Notes under the pieces: generated by a model
Seen by the model: only the letters and a program-made list of their open reading frames with translations
The model's database searches: none
Told to the model about the DNA's origin: nothing
Part shown: positions 11,615 through 24,573 of the stretch, piece by piece
Layout of the letters: the number at the start of each line of letters is the position of its first letter
How positions within the stretch are numbered: the stretch's first letter is position 1
Position numbers and translations under genes: made by a program
Assembly: GCF_037392515.1 (NCBI RefSeq)
Contig: NC_090295.1
Span: 12,853,001-12,917,000 of the forward strand
Length of the DNA stretch: 64,000 nucleotides
DNA from: Haliotis asinina
Taxonomy: Eukaryota; Mollusca; Gastropoda; Lepetellida; Haliotidae
Direction of reading: 5' to 3'

Positions 11615-12114
11615 TCTACCGTCAGTACACAATAATTGATTTTGTACCTTGTCGAGAGTCTATCAGAAAACACTGTCACTGATGCAATAATCAAACAAAC
11701 CTGAACTGAAGTTACGTATTTACTAAACAGAGGTTTTTACATGAATATTTTCACTGAAACATGGATCCAGTAGCGAAAAATGTGTTGATATGTAAAAATT
11801 CTGATTGAGATGTGGCACTGTTATGTGCATTGCCTGGAATAAATCACTGTTTGAATAAATCAACAAAAACACATCCCTTGAGAATTGTAAGGAAGGCCTC
11901 CATCATCCAACAGTTCTTGAAACAAGGACTGCATGATTTAGTGGACGACTGTATGCAACAGGCCACTTGTTTGCACACACATAATTTAGGCATCATCAAA
12001 AACACCATTTGTTCAGACACTAAGGAAACGCATTTTAAGAATTAGCTGTGTGGATAACCCTATTTCTTTTGTCTTCAAACACTGCATCACCGAGATGAGG
12101 AGTTGGTTTTGATT

Positions 12115-15100
12115 TCACAAGTTATACCTTGCACTCCGTGGCCGCCGCCGCCTTCTCCGGCTTGATTCAGAACTGATGCTAACATCCTTCTCGCACTTCT
12201 TGGATATTTTTTCCTCTTCATCCTCAGCCACCCCAAACAGCTTGTAGACAATGCAGATGAACTTGCTTGGTGTGACCTTCACCCGCTGTACTATAGTGTC
12301 TGCATCCACAAAGGTCCTGTGCTCGTAGTACTGGAACAGAACTGAACTGGATGAAGTGGATTTTAGTGATGAAAAATTAATCATTTAGTCATTTTATTAT
12401 TTCATCCATTAGCTTTACCACTAAACTTTAAACATTTGTTCAAACTCGGACCTGGTGATGAACTGAGACTTTACTCAATGTCTATCCCACCACCTAGTCA
12501 CAAAGGATTTATGATTTGCTTTCCTCAAAGTTCTTGCCAAGAGCTTTGGTATTTTTCATTGAAAGCACAGGTGAATTTGTCTTGCAACCTGTGTATGTCA
12601 TGATATCCTTGTTTCAGGTGTTGATTTACAATCATAACTTTCCCAAAGCAACAATGTGTATCATCTATGTTCCAATAAATTGAAGGCACAATGTCACACC
12701 ACATTTCGTAAGTATCAGCCTCACAAAATTACCCTCTACTGCCGGCTTACTTTTGAAAAAGAAACTTGGAGAGGGTTGAGTGCATATGCAACGAAGAAAG
12801 AATATATAGGCCAAAATATTGATAAAAATGCATGACATTGTGGCTTTAAAATAACAGAACATGTAAACTGCATGTATGTTTGCTGTGTTAGTATCAATAC
12901 CTCCTTTGCCGGTTCCTCCAAACTGAATTCTCTCAGAAGCTTGCCTGTCAGGTTGTCATAGTAACCAATATGTCCAACTGGACCCTCAGGATTGTGGGAG
13001 ACAGCACTGACAATAAGGACATCCAGTTCGTTTTCGTAGTCAACATCATGAATTGTCTAAAGAAAACAAAACACAGAGCTAATTACTCTTGGAGGGTCAG
13101 GGTAATCGGGGGCGGTAAGTAGCCTACATGATCTTTGTGCATTCATATGTAACGCCACCAGTATTGAAGAAAAAGAAACACAACGTCTGTCAAATCAATA
13201 AATATTGGAGTCCCCTCTGCTTTATTCAGGGTCATGCATTTTGTTCTGGGAGTTAAGTGGGGTCATATATTCATATATATACGTGTGTGTGTTTGGGGGG
13301 GTGGTCAGATATTATGTACATTAAAATATTGATAGTTTGGCATGGGAGTCATTGATTTTATGATTTTATACATCACATGCATTTATGTTCATGACATATT
13401 TTAGGGTGTGTCATTTGCATTGTACTTCTCCATAAAAATCACCATCTACTCCCTCAGCAGCCAATTCAAACATTGCAACAGAAGTTGCAATATTTGGGGT
13501 TTCAAAGTTGTTACTGATCACACAATTCCTTTCTTTGACAGAACTAGTGTTTCAGGAGATGAAAATTTGCACAACTAACCAAGGGAGAGCACTCCAACAG
13601 TTCATCCAGACTGACCCTCTTTTTAATACTTCGACCTGATGATGTCACAGTTCTTTGTGTAGTTTCCTTCTGCGGAGAGTAAATGAGACGGCAAGGTTGA
13701 GCAAAATACAGCAACACAATATTCATAACCTACATCAATACTTCACATGACACAAGAGTTCATTTTACATATAAAAGTTTGACGGTTTGACATCTGAGGC
13801 GTGTTCACAACCGCGAGTGCCCGCGCAATTGCCTCCCACGAGTGCTCACATGGGTCCTAAACAGATGTGACCACTTGCTAACTATTGATGATGATTTGAA
13901 TTTTTTTTTCATTATACATGGTCAACATCTTTGTTTGCTTGGCGAGAGAGATGTGAGGATGGTTCATGGGCAAGCGTGGGCGCTCATCTGGGCAAAGACA
14001 CTTAGGTCCAGCGCACACGATTCTGAACACACCTTAGTTCATATGGCCTGCAAATGATGTCTGTCACTAAAATGAAATGACAGTCAGGTATAGATAACAT
14101 CACAATATGCAGCCTTTGTCAAGAAAAAAGCATCATATCCCTGTCAAAACTTTAGTAACATACAGGGTCGAATGTTTACCTGGATGTTACAGTGACATAA
14201 TCATGATATATGTTAATCACCAACCTTGTGTGTGTTACTGTTTGGATGTATAGAGAACACCTCCTGTAGAACAGTCTCTGAGCTGGACTCTTGGCTGGAC
14301 AGCTGCAAAACTCTGAAACATTCATCGTACAGGCATTGAGACTTGAAGTGAATGAATTGGTTTAGTTTTAGTTATAATCCAGGAATATCATGGCAGGGGG
14401 CATTAGAAATGGGCTTCACATATTGTACCCATGTGGGGAAATGAACCCAGGTCCTTTACATGACAAGCTAATGCTTTAAACACTAGATTACTCCATCGCC
14501 CCAAATCAGTGAGTATCATTGCAAGAATCACACATAGTGCCAATGGTGAGATATAAGATAAGAGAACTACAAATAAATATACTGTTTTCTTGTGACAATA
14601 ATTTCTGAAGAGAGCAAAGATTTTGTGTATTCATTTCATGTTTTACACTTTTTCATAATTAAAGACCAAGTGACTTTAGCTTATATGGAGACAAATATGA
14701 AACTTTTGAAGGGAAAACAAGATGGTGCTGGACCAAGGCATCAAAGGAGGCTTTAAGGAGGATGTTATGTGTCAGCAATTTTGATAGGAAACAACTTTCA
14801 CTGTGAGGCAAAAACTTTTACATAACCTTTATATTCCATCTGGAAATCCCCAGATGTCTTGCATCAACTGAAGGTTGCTTGGTCTCAGAATAGTCATGAC
14901 TACCTTTTCCAAGGGTTCAAGTGCTTAGCATGATGTTTGTCACAACTCACCTGACTGTATCTTCCGAGATGTGCAGCACCCGCCCTGACTCGTCACCATG
15001 GAACACGGCCTTGTCAAGCTCAATACCAAAACTGCTGACATTCACTTCTCCATTTTTGGCCTTTGGAAAAGATAATAACATAGTAAGCCACCTTGCAAGT

Positions 15101-18100
15101 GATTCTTGTGATTTTGATTGGCTAACCATGCTGCCAATGAAATGTTTTGGGCATAAAACTTATAAATATATCACACATCAGTGGTGTGCTCTGTTTGTCG
15201 CTGGTTCTAGCAATATTCCAGCAATATTCCAGCAATATCACAACAGGGAACACCAGAAATGGGCTTCACACACTGTACCCATGTATGGAATCAAACTTGA
15301 GTCCATGGTGATAAGCGAATGCTTTAACCACTTTGGCAACCCAACCGCCCCTCACACCAGCGGCTTACTGTGTTTCATGACTGATTGATTATACAGTGGG
15401 TGGGGACTTAACTGACTTGTGCAGCCTATCCAAAAACAATTCTCTGATTCATATCAGGAGTATAGTTAAGTCAGATAACTCCTGAAGCAACTGCTTCTTT
15501 GTCAACAAAAACAATATTCTCTAAAAATAATGTACACAATGTGCAGAATTGAGGGAGATAAATTCAATTCCTTGAGACTGGGAAAAACTGGTTTCTATCT
15601 TAACTAGACAGGAGTTATACAGTTTAATTAAACGTTTGCAATAGCGACTTGTCCTTTTCTCAAAAGCTGTGTTCATGGCTCGGTTTTGGGCTCCAGTTGT
15701 GTGCTAAGATGTCCACTCTTCATGCATAAGACCCAGGTCAATTCTCCACATGGTTACAATGTGTGAACCCCATTCCTGGTGTCTTCTACCATGATATTGC
15801 TGGAATATTGCTAGAATTGGCGTAAAGCTAAACTCACTCCCAAGGCCTAGATTTGGTGCATGAGGTGTGCACCAAGATGGCCGCCCAAGTGTAAAATGTG
15901 ATTGGCTAACCATGTGAGGTCTATCAACATACCAGTTTGTCTGTTTCTATGGAATGCACCTGGAACCAGCCACAACAGCCATGGGGGATGATGATGTAAT
16001 GCCATGGAAACCCACCAATCTGGACATTGTGCTCCGAACAGCGTGTCTCAAATAATGGTGTTGGTTTTTCTGGAAGTAAAGTTGGTGATGATGGGTCCTG
16101 ATGTTTGGTAATTCATAACAACAGGAAAATATCAGTACAGTATGTTACCCAGCTGTGCTCACATTCCCCTGCCATCTACCAGTGATTTAGTTAAATTATA
16201 CCAACACCCAGATGCCAAGCCCAAATATTGCAAATATTAGTTTCAAGGATCAAACTTAGTGGTTTGACCACAAAGTTAGAAGTCAACTAAATGCTTAAAA
16301 TCATGATGGATTCTGAGAAAGATAATATGACGCTTATCAAAAGTGAAGCTTTAATTTCACATACCTCCAACAACAGATTTTGATAGTGTATTTTATTGAT
16401 GACAGTATATGTTTTTGTCAGTGTATCCAACTTTTAATGGTTTTTTTCATATTCCATAGACTTTCCAGTGCAATCATTTGGCCAACTCTAAATAACATAA
16501 TGAATGAATTTTGAGTCAGTGATCTGAAAAATTTAATATCTGAAAATTGGTAATTCTGACAAATTGAAAGACCATGCAATACTCCATCCTCAATAATCTC
16601 CAGGGTATATGTTCTCATAAATCTCCACTAGTACCCTAATGCATCTGTGGCTCGACCCAATAATTCTGCTACCGGTATCACCCTTTGCTGGCTCTGCATT
16701 CTCACAGTCGCCAGTCAGTTAAGCCGCTGCTACCAGAGAGCTTACCAGTGTCGAAAAGGATAGCGGTTGCAGCCATGAAGTTTGTTCGCGATGCGACTCA
16801 GATTTAGGGGGAAATCATACAGACAAACTTTTTAAAAAATTTTGCACAAGAACTCTTTCTACTTCTTTCAGTGTACCTCTGCATCAACTGTATTGCCAAG
16901 TTTAATTGGTTGGATAATTTAAGAAGCGAAAGTGAGTTGTGATTAGTGAGCTCAACTTCCCAGAGTAGACACCTAATTGGCTAAAAAACTAGGCAAGGGA
17001 GGTAATAAGTACATTGGTCATTGATGCATCCAAGGTATGGTGGAGATTTATCGTAAACATACACCATGGAGATTATTGAAAATGGCAATACTCATGAGTA
17101 AGCCACAAGCACAGAAAGTTTAGATACTCTGGAATCTCTACACATGTAGAAAAGGCCTTGTGGCACAACTCACCTGTTATTTTGATATTGAAAGGGACTC
17201 CAGATGGGTAGTCACCACACACTGCATCTGACCCTGGGATCTGCTCTCTCAGGTTGACTTTGTAGCTTCTAAACTACTCAAGCTCACATCTTATTCTACA
17301 TCATTAAATATAATAGCAAGCTCTGGCATATGCTCATGAAGTACAGAAATGAACAAAAACAAAGTCATAGAGTTAGTATTTATATAGAGGCGAAGGCACT
17401 TTAAAAAAGTGAGTTTTCAAGACATGTTTGAATAGTTCAAGATCTTCAAAATTCTGAATGTTTGGTCGCAAGTTATTCCACAGACATGGTCCTGCTTTAG
17501 AAAAAGCTTTGTCACCAAAATTCTTTTTTCTTGTCAGAGGAATGCCCAACACTCACAGGAGTTGGGTCTCAGTGCTCTTTTGGGGTTGTAAACTGAGATC
17601 AAGTCACAGATGTATACTGGGGATAGAAGGTGGGGAGAGTTGAACACAAAAATAAGAACTTTAAACAGGATTCTGTATCTGATAGGGAGCCAGTGGAGAG
17701 ACTTAAGTTCTGAACTGATGTGTTCTGTGCATTTGTAATAAAACGAGCAGCACAGTTCTGAACGCCGTGTAATTTGTCTAAGTTTGGCAAGTTAGCAGAA
17801 AAAGGTACCGTTGTTCCAACCAGTGATGAAACAGACCATTACATGACCAAAACATCAGGATTAATTTGGGAGTAATGCAGGAAAAGTCAGTTTTTAGATT
17901 TATATATCCTGTTTTACTGTATCTAAGGCCCACCTGTCAAAGACTGGGCTCCAGACGATGTCTTCAATGACTTACAATGTCCTTACATCTTTCACGTCTT
18001 TTGTGAAGATGCGTGAACTCATCACTCCTAGTCACATAGGCTGTGGGGAGGTCACCTTTGTCACTAGTTGGAACCTCTTCGAGTTTTGTTCTTACTGTTA

Positions 18101-21100
18101 ATAACAAGCACTAATACATTAACACAGGACAATAATTTACCTTTTCCAAAATATGGTTGAAGCTGTAGAGGCGCACGTGCCCTGACTGATGCATAATAAT
18201 AAGCATGTCCTGGGATAACATGGCGTCAGTGACGTCACTGCCAAATACCTAAAGCCAGGCAGTGAAAAGAAAACAAATTTTGTAGTGATCTGGCAAGTAG
18301 ACTTTAGAGCGAACTCATGAAATATACATGCAGAAACAACAGAATACCACCAATATAGTTTCATATGCTTCGAATAATTCTCACAGATTTGAATGCAAAT
18401 GTTCTCTACAAAAATGAAATATTTCTGAAGAAAATAAATAAGTACTTCTGTCATAGTATGTCGGCAAAGGGAGTGATTTTTATTCTATATATGAGTTTGG
18501 GTGTTTATGCTTATATTCCGACTTATTGTCTGCAGTCTGTAAATAATTCAGTCTGGACAAGACAAAACAGCTTATCATCAATCTATGCAGAGGTCATACA
18601 ATAATATCTGTCAACCAAGTCATAAAATCTGACCACTGGTCATTAGTATTGTCCCATTAGTATTCTCCTACAACAAGCATTGGTTGCTGAACAATGATTC
18701 TAACCTAGATCTTTAACAGTCGAATCCTTTATCTATCCCTGGATAGTGTAGTGAATTGTTTGAAGTTTATATAATCTGATAATGTTCTTCACTTATAAAA
18801 GATACTAGGCAAAAAGGAGTTAGGATATCCTTATTATGCCTATAATCCAGATTTGACTTAAACGTGTACATTTTGTGATGCCTAAAACTATAACATGAAC
18901 TGGGCACTCTTTAATTCCACCGTAGGAATTCAAACTGACATTTATGCAGTGTGTTTCAGAGCATGGATCTCTGAGCAGGTTGAGAAACCGATCTCTTAGA
19001 CTGCAACAAATACACTAGGTGGCGAACAGGATACCATTAATGAATATTCAGTAACGAATAAGAATATTTATTCATAAACACTTTATATTTGATATTAAGT
19101 AATAAAAATAACAAACATTCGGTACAATATCTTCAGTAGAAGCATCTAAATGGGTTTTTTTTACTAAAGAGCAATACATTACAAACAATGGTGCTAATAA
19201 CTTGTTGCAAGTTCCATAGGCACCATGGCAAAATAACACAATTTACAGCACTGCTCACCTAGATATACTTGGAACTAGTTTGTTAATAACGTTTCAGTTC
19301 TGTTGACTATGAATAATGATATGAATCCACAAAGTCATACAGTTTGATTTGACATAATACTCATTTGTCATAACATGAGTTTGAAATTTACACAGATAAT
19401 CATCTTGGAATGGGATCATAAACGAGGGAACTTACATACCCTTTTGTCAATTTCCAGCATGCCGACAAACTCTAGAGGGTAAATGTTGAAAACAGCCAGC
19501 ACCATGACAACACACACAGGAATCCCAGCCTGAAATAACACAGTATGTTGGAGGTCTTTAGTACTCAATTTCCTGGTTACTTGTATTGAGGGAGCCTAAT
19601 GATCAAACATTCCCTTGTCATGCTGAATGTCCAGGTTCCATCCCTCACATGAGTACTATGTGTGAAGCCCATTTCTTTTGTAGCCCTGACTGTCATATTG
19701 CTGGAATCTTGCAAAAACATGTTTGAGTCACAAGTTCGCTCCTTTTAGTACAACAGGAGGCATGCCGAACAAATCATATTTCTTTACACCTGTAACGGCA
19801 GGTGCACTTCTACATTGGTTTGCAATGACAGCATTATGTAAATCCAATCCCTCAGATGACCAAACATTAAGGACAACATAATTGTGATAATTTTGTAAAC
19901 ATTTTGCATCTTTGATTCGTACTATGACCCCCCATAATTATCAGCTACTGATGTTACAACCACTAAACGTTTTACAAACATTCAGTAAATATTCATGTCA
20001 GATAAATGTAGAAATAAGTAATGCCTAACGTATCAGAGGTGATTTCAACATCTGAAAAAGCTCCATCAAATATCTAAGTCACAATGTGATTTAGCTGAAG
20101 GCATTTCAAACATGACTTGCATGACACAAATATGAATATTTTTTCAGTCTCCATCCTACGAGGATGAGTACTGGCCAATACAGAATGTGAAGTGTGGTTG
20201 GTCAGTTGTTTTTTAATGTTGCATCAATTTGGAACAGACACTATGTGGAACAGACACTGTGAAGCATTGATATAACCCCCTGTGAAGCATGGTTAGATTT
20301 TTCTTTATTAGCAACATAATAAATCCAACACACCTCTCTTCAAAAGTGCAAATCCATCAATATCACTGAGTAGCATATCCTGACATGGACAGGTACATAA
20401 CTCTGTAAAGGGAAATCTTGTATTTACCTGTCTGTGAACAGCTAGAGCTGGAGTGTGAGTTGATCGGACGTAGAATCTCTCCTGTTCAGTGATCCAACCA
20501 AGTTCCCTACACACACAAACACTTATGCACACACTACGTCACTACATGATAACTCCAGATCAATTTCAGTAGAAATAATAAGTGAGCAGTTCAGCAATAC
20601 CAAAGACTGGTGTCGAAATTCACTAACTCATAGTACGGATAACAATTAGGAGACAAACCTGGTTTGTTTCCAGTTTATAGGATTTTAACATAGTGAGTAT
20701 GGTTCCAAGCCACTTTTAGCAATATTCCAGCAATATCCTGGATGGGAAACCAGATTGGGCTTCACACATTACACCCCTCTGGGGAATCTTACCTGGGTCT
20801 TCTGTGTGACAAGCAGATGCTTTAACCATTAGGCTATTCCAGCACCCTGATATTAACCATGTTAACATTGGTTCCTGATTGAAAATTCTAGAGGTCAAAC
20901 TTCATGCTACAAGGTGTCAAAAATATATCTTGAGAGAAAGAGTTAGTTTAAGAGAGGGAGTGACAGAGCATGACATGTTTGCATGTGCGAAAACACACAA
21001 AAACACAGCTGACTGTATCTTGATCTTTGGTAAGAGTATGCCACTTCTCATTCATGATCAGATATTTACAGGTAGGCAATTTGTATAACCCCTTAAGGTT

Positions 21101-24100
21101 AAAACTGCTACATTTCATAAAAACACACCTGAATTTTTTGTTAGGTGAGAGGTAGACAGCCTCTAGAACTGTGCCTGTGCGTAGATCCCGGCGGTGAAGC
21201 CAGCGGTTTGAGGTGATTGTTACGATGCTGCCTTTGTGACCACTGTGAGGTAGAGGAATATGTTCCTGAAGAGGTGAGAAGGGTTTAGTCTGTAGTTTTT
21301 GCCTCAGGATGATCACCAGACCAGGCAAGGTTGAATCATACAAACAATCTTTCCAAAATTCCACCTGCCAGTAAATAATATATTACTACCAAATTCCCAC
21401 ATTTCTGCTAAAGACATTGTAGAGGTGGATTGTGTCCTGGGCATAGAGTGAGTGAGTGAGTTAAGTTTTACGCTGCAATATTACAGCCATATGGCAGCGG
21501 TCTGTAAATAATCAAGTCTGGACCAGACAATCCAGTGATCAACAACATCAGCATCGATCTGCGCAACTGGGAACCGATGACATATGCCAACCAAGCCAGC
21601 AAGCCTGACCACCCGATCCTGTTAGTCGCCTCTAACGACAAGTATAGTCGCCTTTTATGGCAAGCATGGCTTACTGAAGGCCTATTCTACCCCAGGACCT
21701 TCACGGGTAGCCTGGGCATAGAGCTCAGGTGAAGTGAAGCAAATCACCAAGTGAAGTGAAGTGACGCTGGGCATGCACACTGCTTGTATGGGCATTTGGT
21801 AGCTTGACTCCTGAGAATTTCTTGGTCTGATCTTTAGAAAGTAAGTTTGTTAAAAAATGCCTCTGTTCACCCAACAGAAAATGGGTACCCAGTGGGATAA
21901 CACATTTGACTATTAACCTTCTAGTGCCTCACAGGTAGCTTGAGTAATAATGATAAGATTGTGTATTCACGTTTTGAGTATGTAACTTGTACATGGAAAA
22001 GGCCCATTGTTTTCACTGTCATATTTTGATGAAATAAACTGTATGAAGTAAAAACCTGTGTACCCCCCAAAATAGGAAACTAAGGAATTGTTTGACGGTT
22101 TCTGGCACGAAAAATCACTGATGAGTTCTTACCAGGGGATATACTCGATAGGGATGTTTTATATCGGATGTACTGAACATCCAAGTATTGTAGGTCATGT
22201 GAGATCAAGACAACTAAACATCACATCATTTCCATCCTGGGCTTATTAGAATTGTCTACTTTTTACAGTGAAAGGATTATAGGTTTGTGATCATTAGAGT
22301 GAAATAATTTGTAAAGATTACAAATAACTGAAACAGAAGCATGCATCTATAAAAGTGTCTATACTTACTGGGGCAATATTACATATTAAGGCATCTTCTA
22401 TTTTGGATGAGTTCGGGCAGTCTTGGAGACGGTAAAGCTGCCTTGGAGCCCCAGCTTTCCCATTTCTGTGGAGAATAAACATAGGACATTTAAGTCACTT
22501 CAGGTCATTGTAATAATAATAACAGCTGACAATACATGTTCCTTTTGCTGTATACCTTGTCAAACAGCTCTGAGGTTGATGAATATTTGATCTGTTAGAC
22601 ATAGGCAGCAACATGTGTCAAAAAGAAGTGAAAAAAAAGCGACGTCACATGTATGCCTGCCTTTAGCATATGGAACTGGATAAATGCCATAATTTTAGAG
22701 TAGGGAGAGAGAACTACATCGAATGGGTTGGAATCCCAGATGGGACTCAACCAAAACAGTACTAGAATTTGTACTGTATAAAGAAATTGTACTTCCAAAT
22801 ATGACATATGTTACATTGTACCAGTAGTAATATTTCTTACCCTGTATAGCATGACTTGTAGTTATCAAAGTAGACTCGACTCCTGAAATAAGCGTACTGA
22901 GATTAAATATTGAAAATGATCTGCAATAAACATGCATTCACACATAAGCTGTGGGCACATTCATCTGACATCCAAATGAGAATCGGGCAATGATTACAAT
23001 GCAACAAGCAAGCTTAAAATTATAAATTGTTCAATAACACTTACCCTTCACAGGAAATATGAGACTTGGATTGTTTCTCCCACACTTTGCGGTATTCTGT
23101 TCTACCCTTTGAATAAGAGAAGAGATATGTTAACTTTGCCTCATACTGCATTGGACTTTTTAGAAATATTCATACATGTCCATCATCAAAACCAGTCTTA
23201 ATGGCCTCCTTCAGCCTGAATTCCATTCAAATGATCTGTGCATATTAAGACAGGGCATATGTAAAATCATTCACCTATTCAGGAGATATAGCATACCATG
23301 AGAAGTTTCTAACATTTAACATCATGTTTGACTGACAATATTAGTATCCACTGAATGATGAATGAAAAATAAAAGAGAGAGTTATATGTTTGTTGCATAA
23401 TCAAGCTAATGTGCACTCAGCAATATTTCAGCTAAATGGTGATGATCTGTAAATAATCATGTCTGAATCAGACAACCCAGTGATCAACTGAAACAGGTAT
23501 GAAATGTTTTGTGATTCAGCATTTTGTACACACCAGTCTCCCACCTACTGTCATCCTGTTACGATAAACATCACGTTTCTTTCACCAAGCATGCCAGATA
23601 ACATGATGACATGGCAACAAACTTCACAGTACACTCTCTGCAGATGTCAGCCCACAGTCCCTCAACTATATTTATTTTCCTTATCCCAGTAATTCACTAT
23701 CATTTCAACTTTCATCTGATCTTTACAAAATGAAATGAAAAATCCCACAATTCATACAGGTTCTGAATCTTCCTTCTCATTGGGGATGACTACTATCGCA
23801 ACTGTTTGTTTTTGTCAAAACTGTTAGGATGTATTACAGGGCCATCTCCTATTCTCAAGGGTTTCCTGCCGAGGTCGCCGATGTGTGATACTTAGCGGTT
23901 GTTTACATCATTGACCAGTAACTTGGAAGTGGCCCAAGTCTGTGAATTATCAAAATTGTGCAATGAAACAAATATTCGTGAGTTTTAACCAACTTGGAAA
24001 AATCTTAACTTTCCCCCGCCCTTCCCGATAAGATTCCCCTTCCTTACACCTAATAACATCACTTTCCCGTTGTACTGTGAGAATAGGAGACGCTTCGAAA

Positions 24101-24549
24101 AGTCAGCGGCAGACGACCATGTTTTTTATCGAGCTCAAGTGAGATAATACACTTGATGGATCAAGCAGTTGATAGATGCAGATGTTAGAGGGGGAATCTC
24201 TTCATTTCAAAAACAACAAGCATACATACGAAAAGAACTGTTCATATTATTTTTTCAGCTGATATTCGTAAGTACAGCGAAAATAGGAGACGCCAGTATA
24301 CTAGTACATATTAGTTTCACAGTGGTTAGTTTGTGAGAACGCACATATATCATTATCAATATGGATGTTTATCAGCGAAACACACAGGAACGTTTTGTTA
24401 TACAAGACATATACCCTGAGAATGATGCTCCGCAATATTTTCAGATCTTTCCTGTAGATATTACACCTTCCTCCGAGCTGCCGACGTCGTAACATGCGTA
24501 CGACGTTCTCACAACGCGCGACGTCGTTTGTCCTTTCCATGTCGGTCAT
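12115..24549 (-). CDS. DCAF17: DDB1- and CUL4-associated factor 17 (DCAF17), complete, 15 exons
   Basis: Minus-strand exons: 24549-24415, 23106-23045, 22882-22841, 22465-22369, 21364-21129, 20506-20428, 19529-19440, 18248-18141, 17273-17174, 16069-15933, 15060-14951, 14312-14225, 13669-13580, 13056-12901 and 12330-12115 (TGA). All are GT-AG with matching phases, giving 581 codons; human DCAF17 is about 520. Blocks matching the family include SRVYFDNYKSC, SKIEDAL, ITSNRWLHRRDLRTGTVLE, LAVFNIYPLEFVGMLEIDKR, DVTDAMLSQDMLIIMHQSGH, RLYSF, VQIGGFPWHYI, GDESGRVLHI, VTSSGR and DYENELDVL. In vertebrates this is a substrate receptor of the CUL4-DDB1 E3 ubiquitin ligase, largely nucleolar, and is mutated in Woodhouse-Sakati syndrome. 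The C-terminus is longer than in humans and ends in a six-arginine run. Introns carry SINEs and one LINE fragment. The least certain junction is the exon 9 acceptor (17273), which has a weak pyrimidine tract. Confidence 0.96.
14352..14505 (-). mobile_element. SINE family B copy in DCAF17 intron 11
   Basis: On the plus strand it reads from TTGGTTTAGTTTTAGTTATA through GAAATGGGCTTCACATATTG to the head complement CACTAGATTACTCCATCGCC. The B-box region is altered (GAACCCAGG). Confidence 0.75.
15195..15360 (-). mobile_element. SINE family B copy in DCAF17 intron 10
   Basis: It contains GAAATGGGCTTCACACACTG and the head complement GCTTTAACCACTTTGGCAAC. The AATATTCCAGC tail segment is triplicated. 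Confidence 0.75.
15690..15840 (+). mobile_element. SINE family B, head-truncated copy in DCAF17 intron 10
   Basis: It runs from GAAGACCC-like sequence (ATAAGACCCAGGTCAATTCT) through GGTTACAATGTGTGAACCCC to GGCGTAAAGCTAAACTCACT. Confidence 0.75.
17365..17880 (-). mobile_element. 3' fragment of a non-LTR retrotransposon (LINE) reverse transcriptase, DCAF17 intron 8
   Basis: Minus-strand translation gives, in order, LDKLHGVQNCAARFI, LHWLPIRYRI, FKVLIFVFNSPHLLSPVY and KAFSKAGPCLWNNLRP, then FEDLELFKHVLKTHFF. This order (QNxAAR, LHWLP, FxxAxPxLWN, FKxxLKTxLF) is the C-terminal end of CR1/L2/Rex1-type reverse transcriptases. Only the last 160 or so residues are present, in at least two frames with stops, so it is a 5'-truncated dead copy. 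The clade cannot be assigned from this piece. Confidence 0.85.
18525..18720 (-). mobile_element. SINE family A, diverged copy in DCAF17 intron 7
   Basis: It begins at TCTGCAGTCTGTAAATAATT and follows the family in complement order, with the core partly deleted, to AAGCATTGGTTGCTGAACAA. Confidence 0.6.
19590..19705 (+). mobile_element. SINE family B, fragment in DCAF17 intron 6
   Basis: It contains the B-box-like CCAGGTTCCATCCCTCACAT, then GTGTGAAGCCCATTTCTTTT and ATATTGCTGGAATCTTGC. The ACTC tail is lost. Confidence 0.7.
20708..20850 (-). mobile_element. SINE family B copy in DCAF17 intron 5
   Basis: It carries TTTTAGCAATATTCCAGCAA, TTGGGCTTCACACATTACAC and the head complement ATGCTTTAACCATTAGGCTA. 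Confidence 0.8.
21447..21708 (-). mobile_element. SINE family A, full-length copy in DCAF17 intron 4
   Basis: It starts GAGTGAGTGAGTTAAGTTTT (complement of the ACTC tail) and ends ACCCCAGGACCTTCACGGGT. It is well preserved and in the opposite orientation to the 9-11 kb copies. Confidence 0.9.
23410..23492 (-). mobile_element. SINE family A, tail fragment in DCAF17 intron 1
   Basis: It matches ACTCAGCAATATTTCAGCTA, then CTGTAAATAATCATGTCTGA and AACCCAGTGATCAACTG. The head half is absent. Confidence 0.65.
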
Positions 24550-24553
24550 TTTT

Positions 24554-24573
24554 GTTGGTCACGTTTGACCAAC
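24554..24573 (-). promoter_or_regulatory. inverted repeat directly before the DCAF17 start codon
   Basis: The plus strand reads GTTGGTCACGTTTGACCAAC: 8-bp perfect arms around a 4-base centre, ending four bases upstream of the DCAF17 ATG. In the mRNA this would be an 8-bp stem with an AACG loop just before AAAA-AUG. It could hinder scanning or initiation, or act in DNA as an inverted GGTCA pair. The structure is seen; the function is inferred. Confidence 0.55.

Larger units (their letters stand above)
8551..12114. other. intergenic spacer between the convergent genes NIP7 and DCAF17
   Basis: No coding sequence is supported here. The spacer holds five SINE-derived segments (8735, 9517, 9787, a decayed one near 10080-10270, and 11341) and a pair of 60-bp direct repeats (10920, 11186). 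The rest is unremarkable AT-rich sequence. Confidence 0.7.

Noticed and set aside
14921-15388. 155-codon plus-strand ORF
   Set aside because: Antisense shadow of DCAF17 exon 11 and an adjacent SINE B; no independent signal.
20948-21364. 138-codon minus ORF as a stand-alone gene starting at 21364
   Set aside because: It starts with GTG at a splice acceptor; it is DCAF17 exon 5 plus read-through into intron 5.
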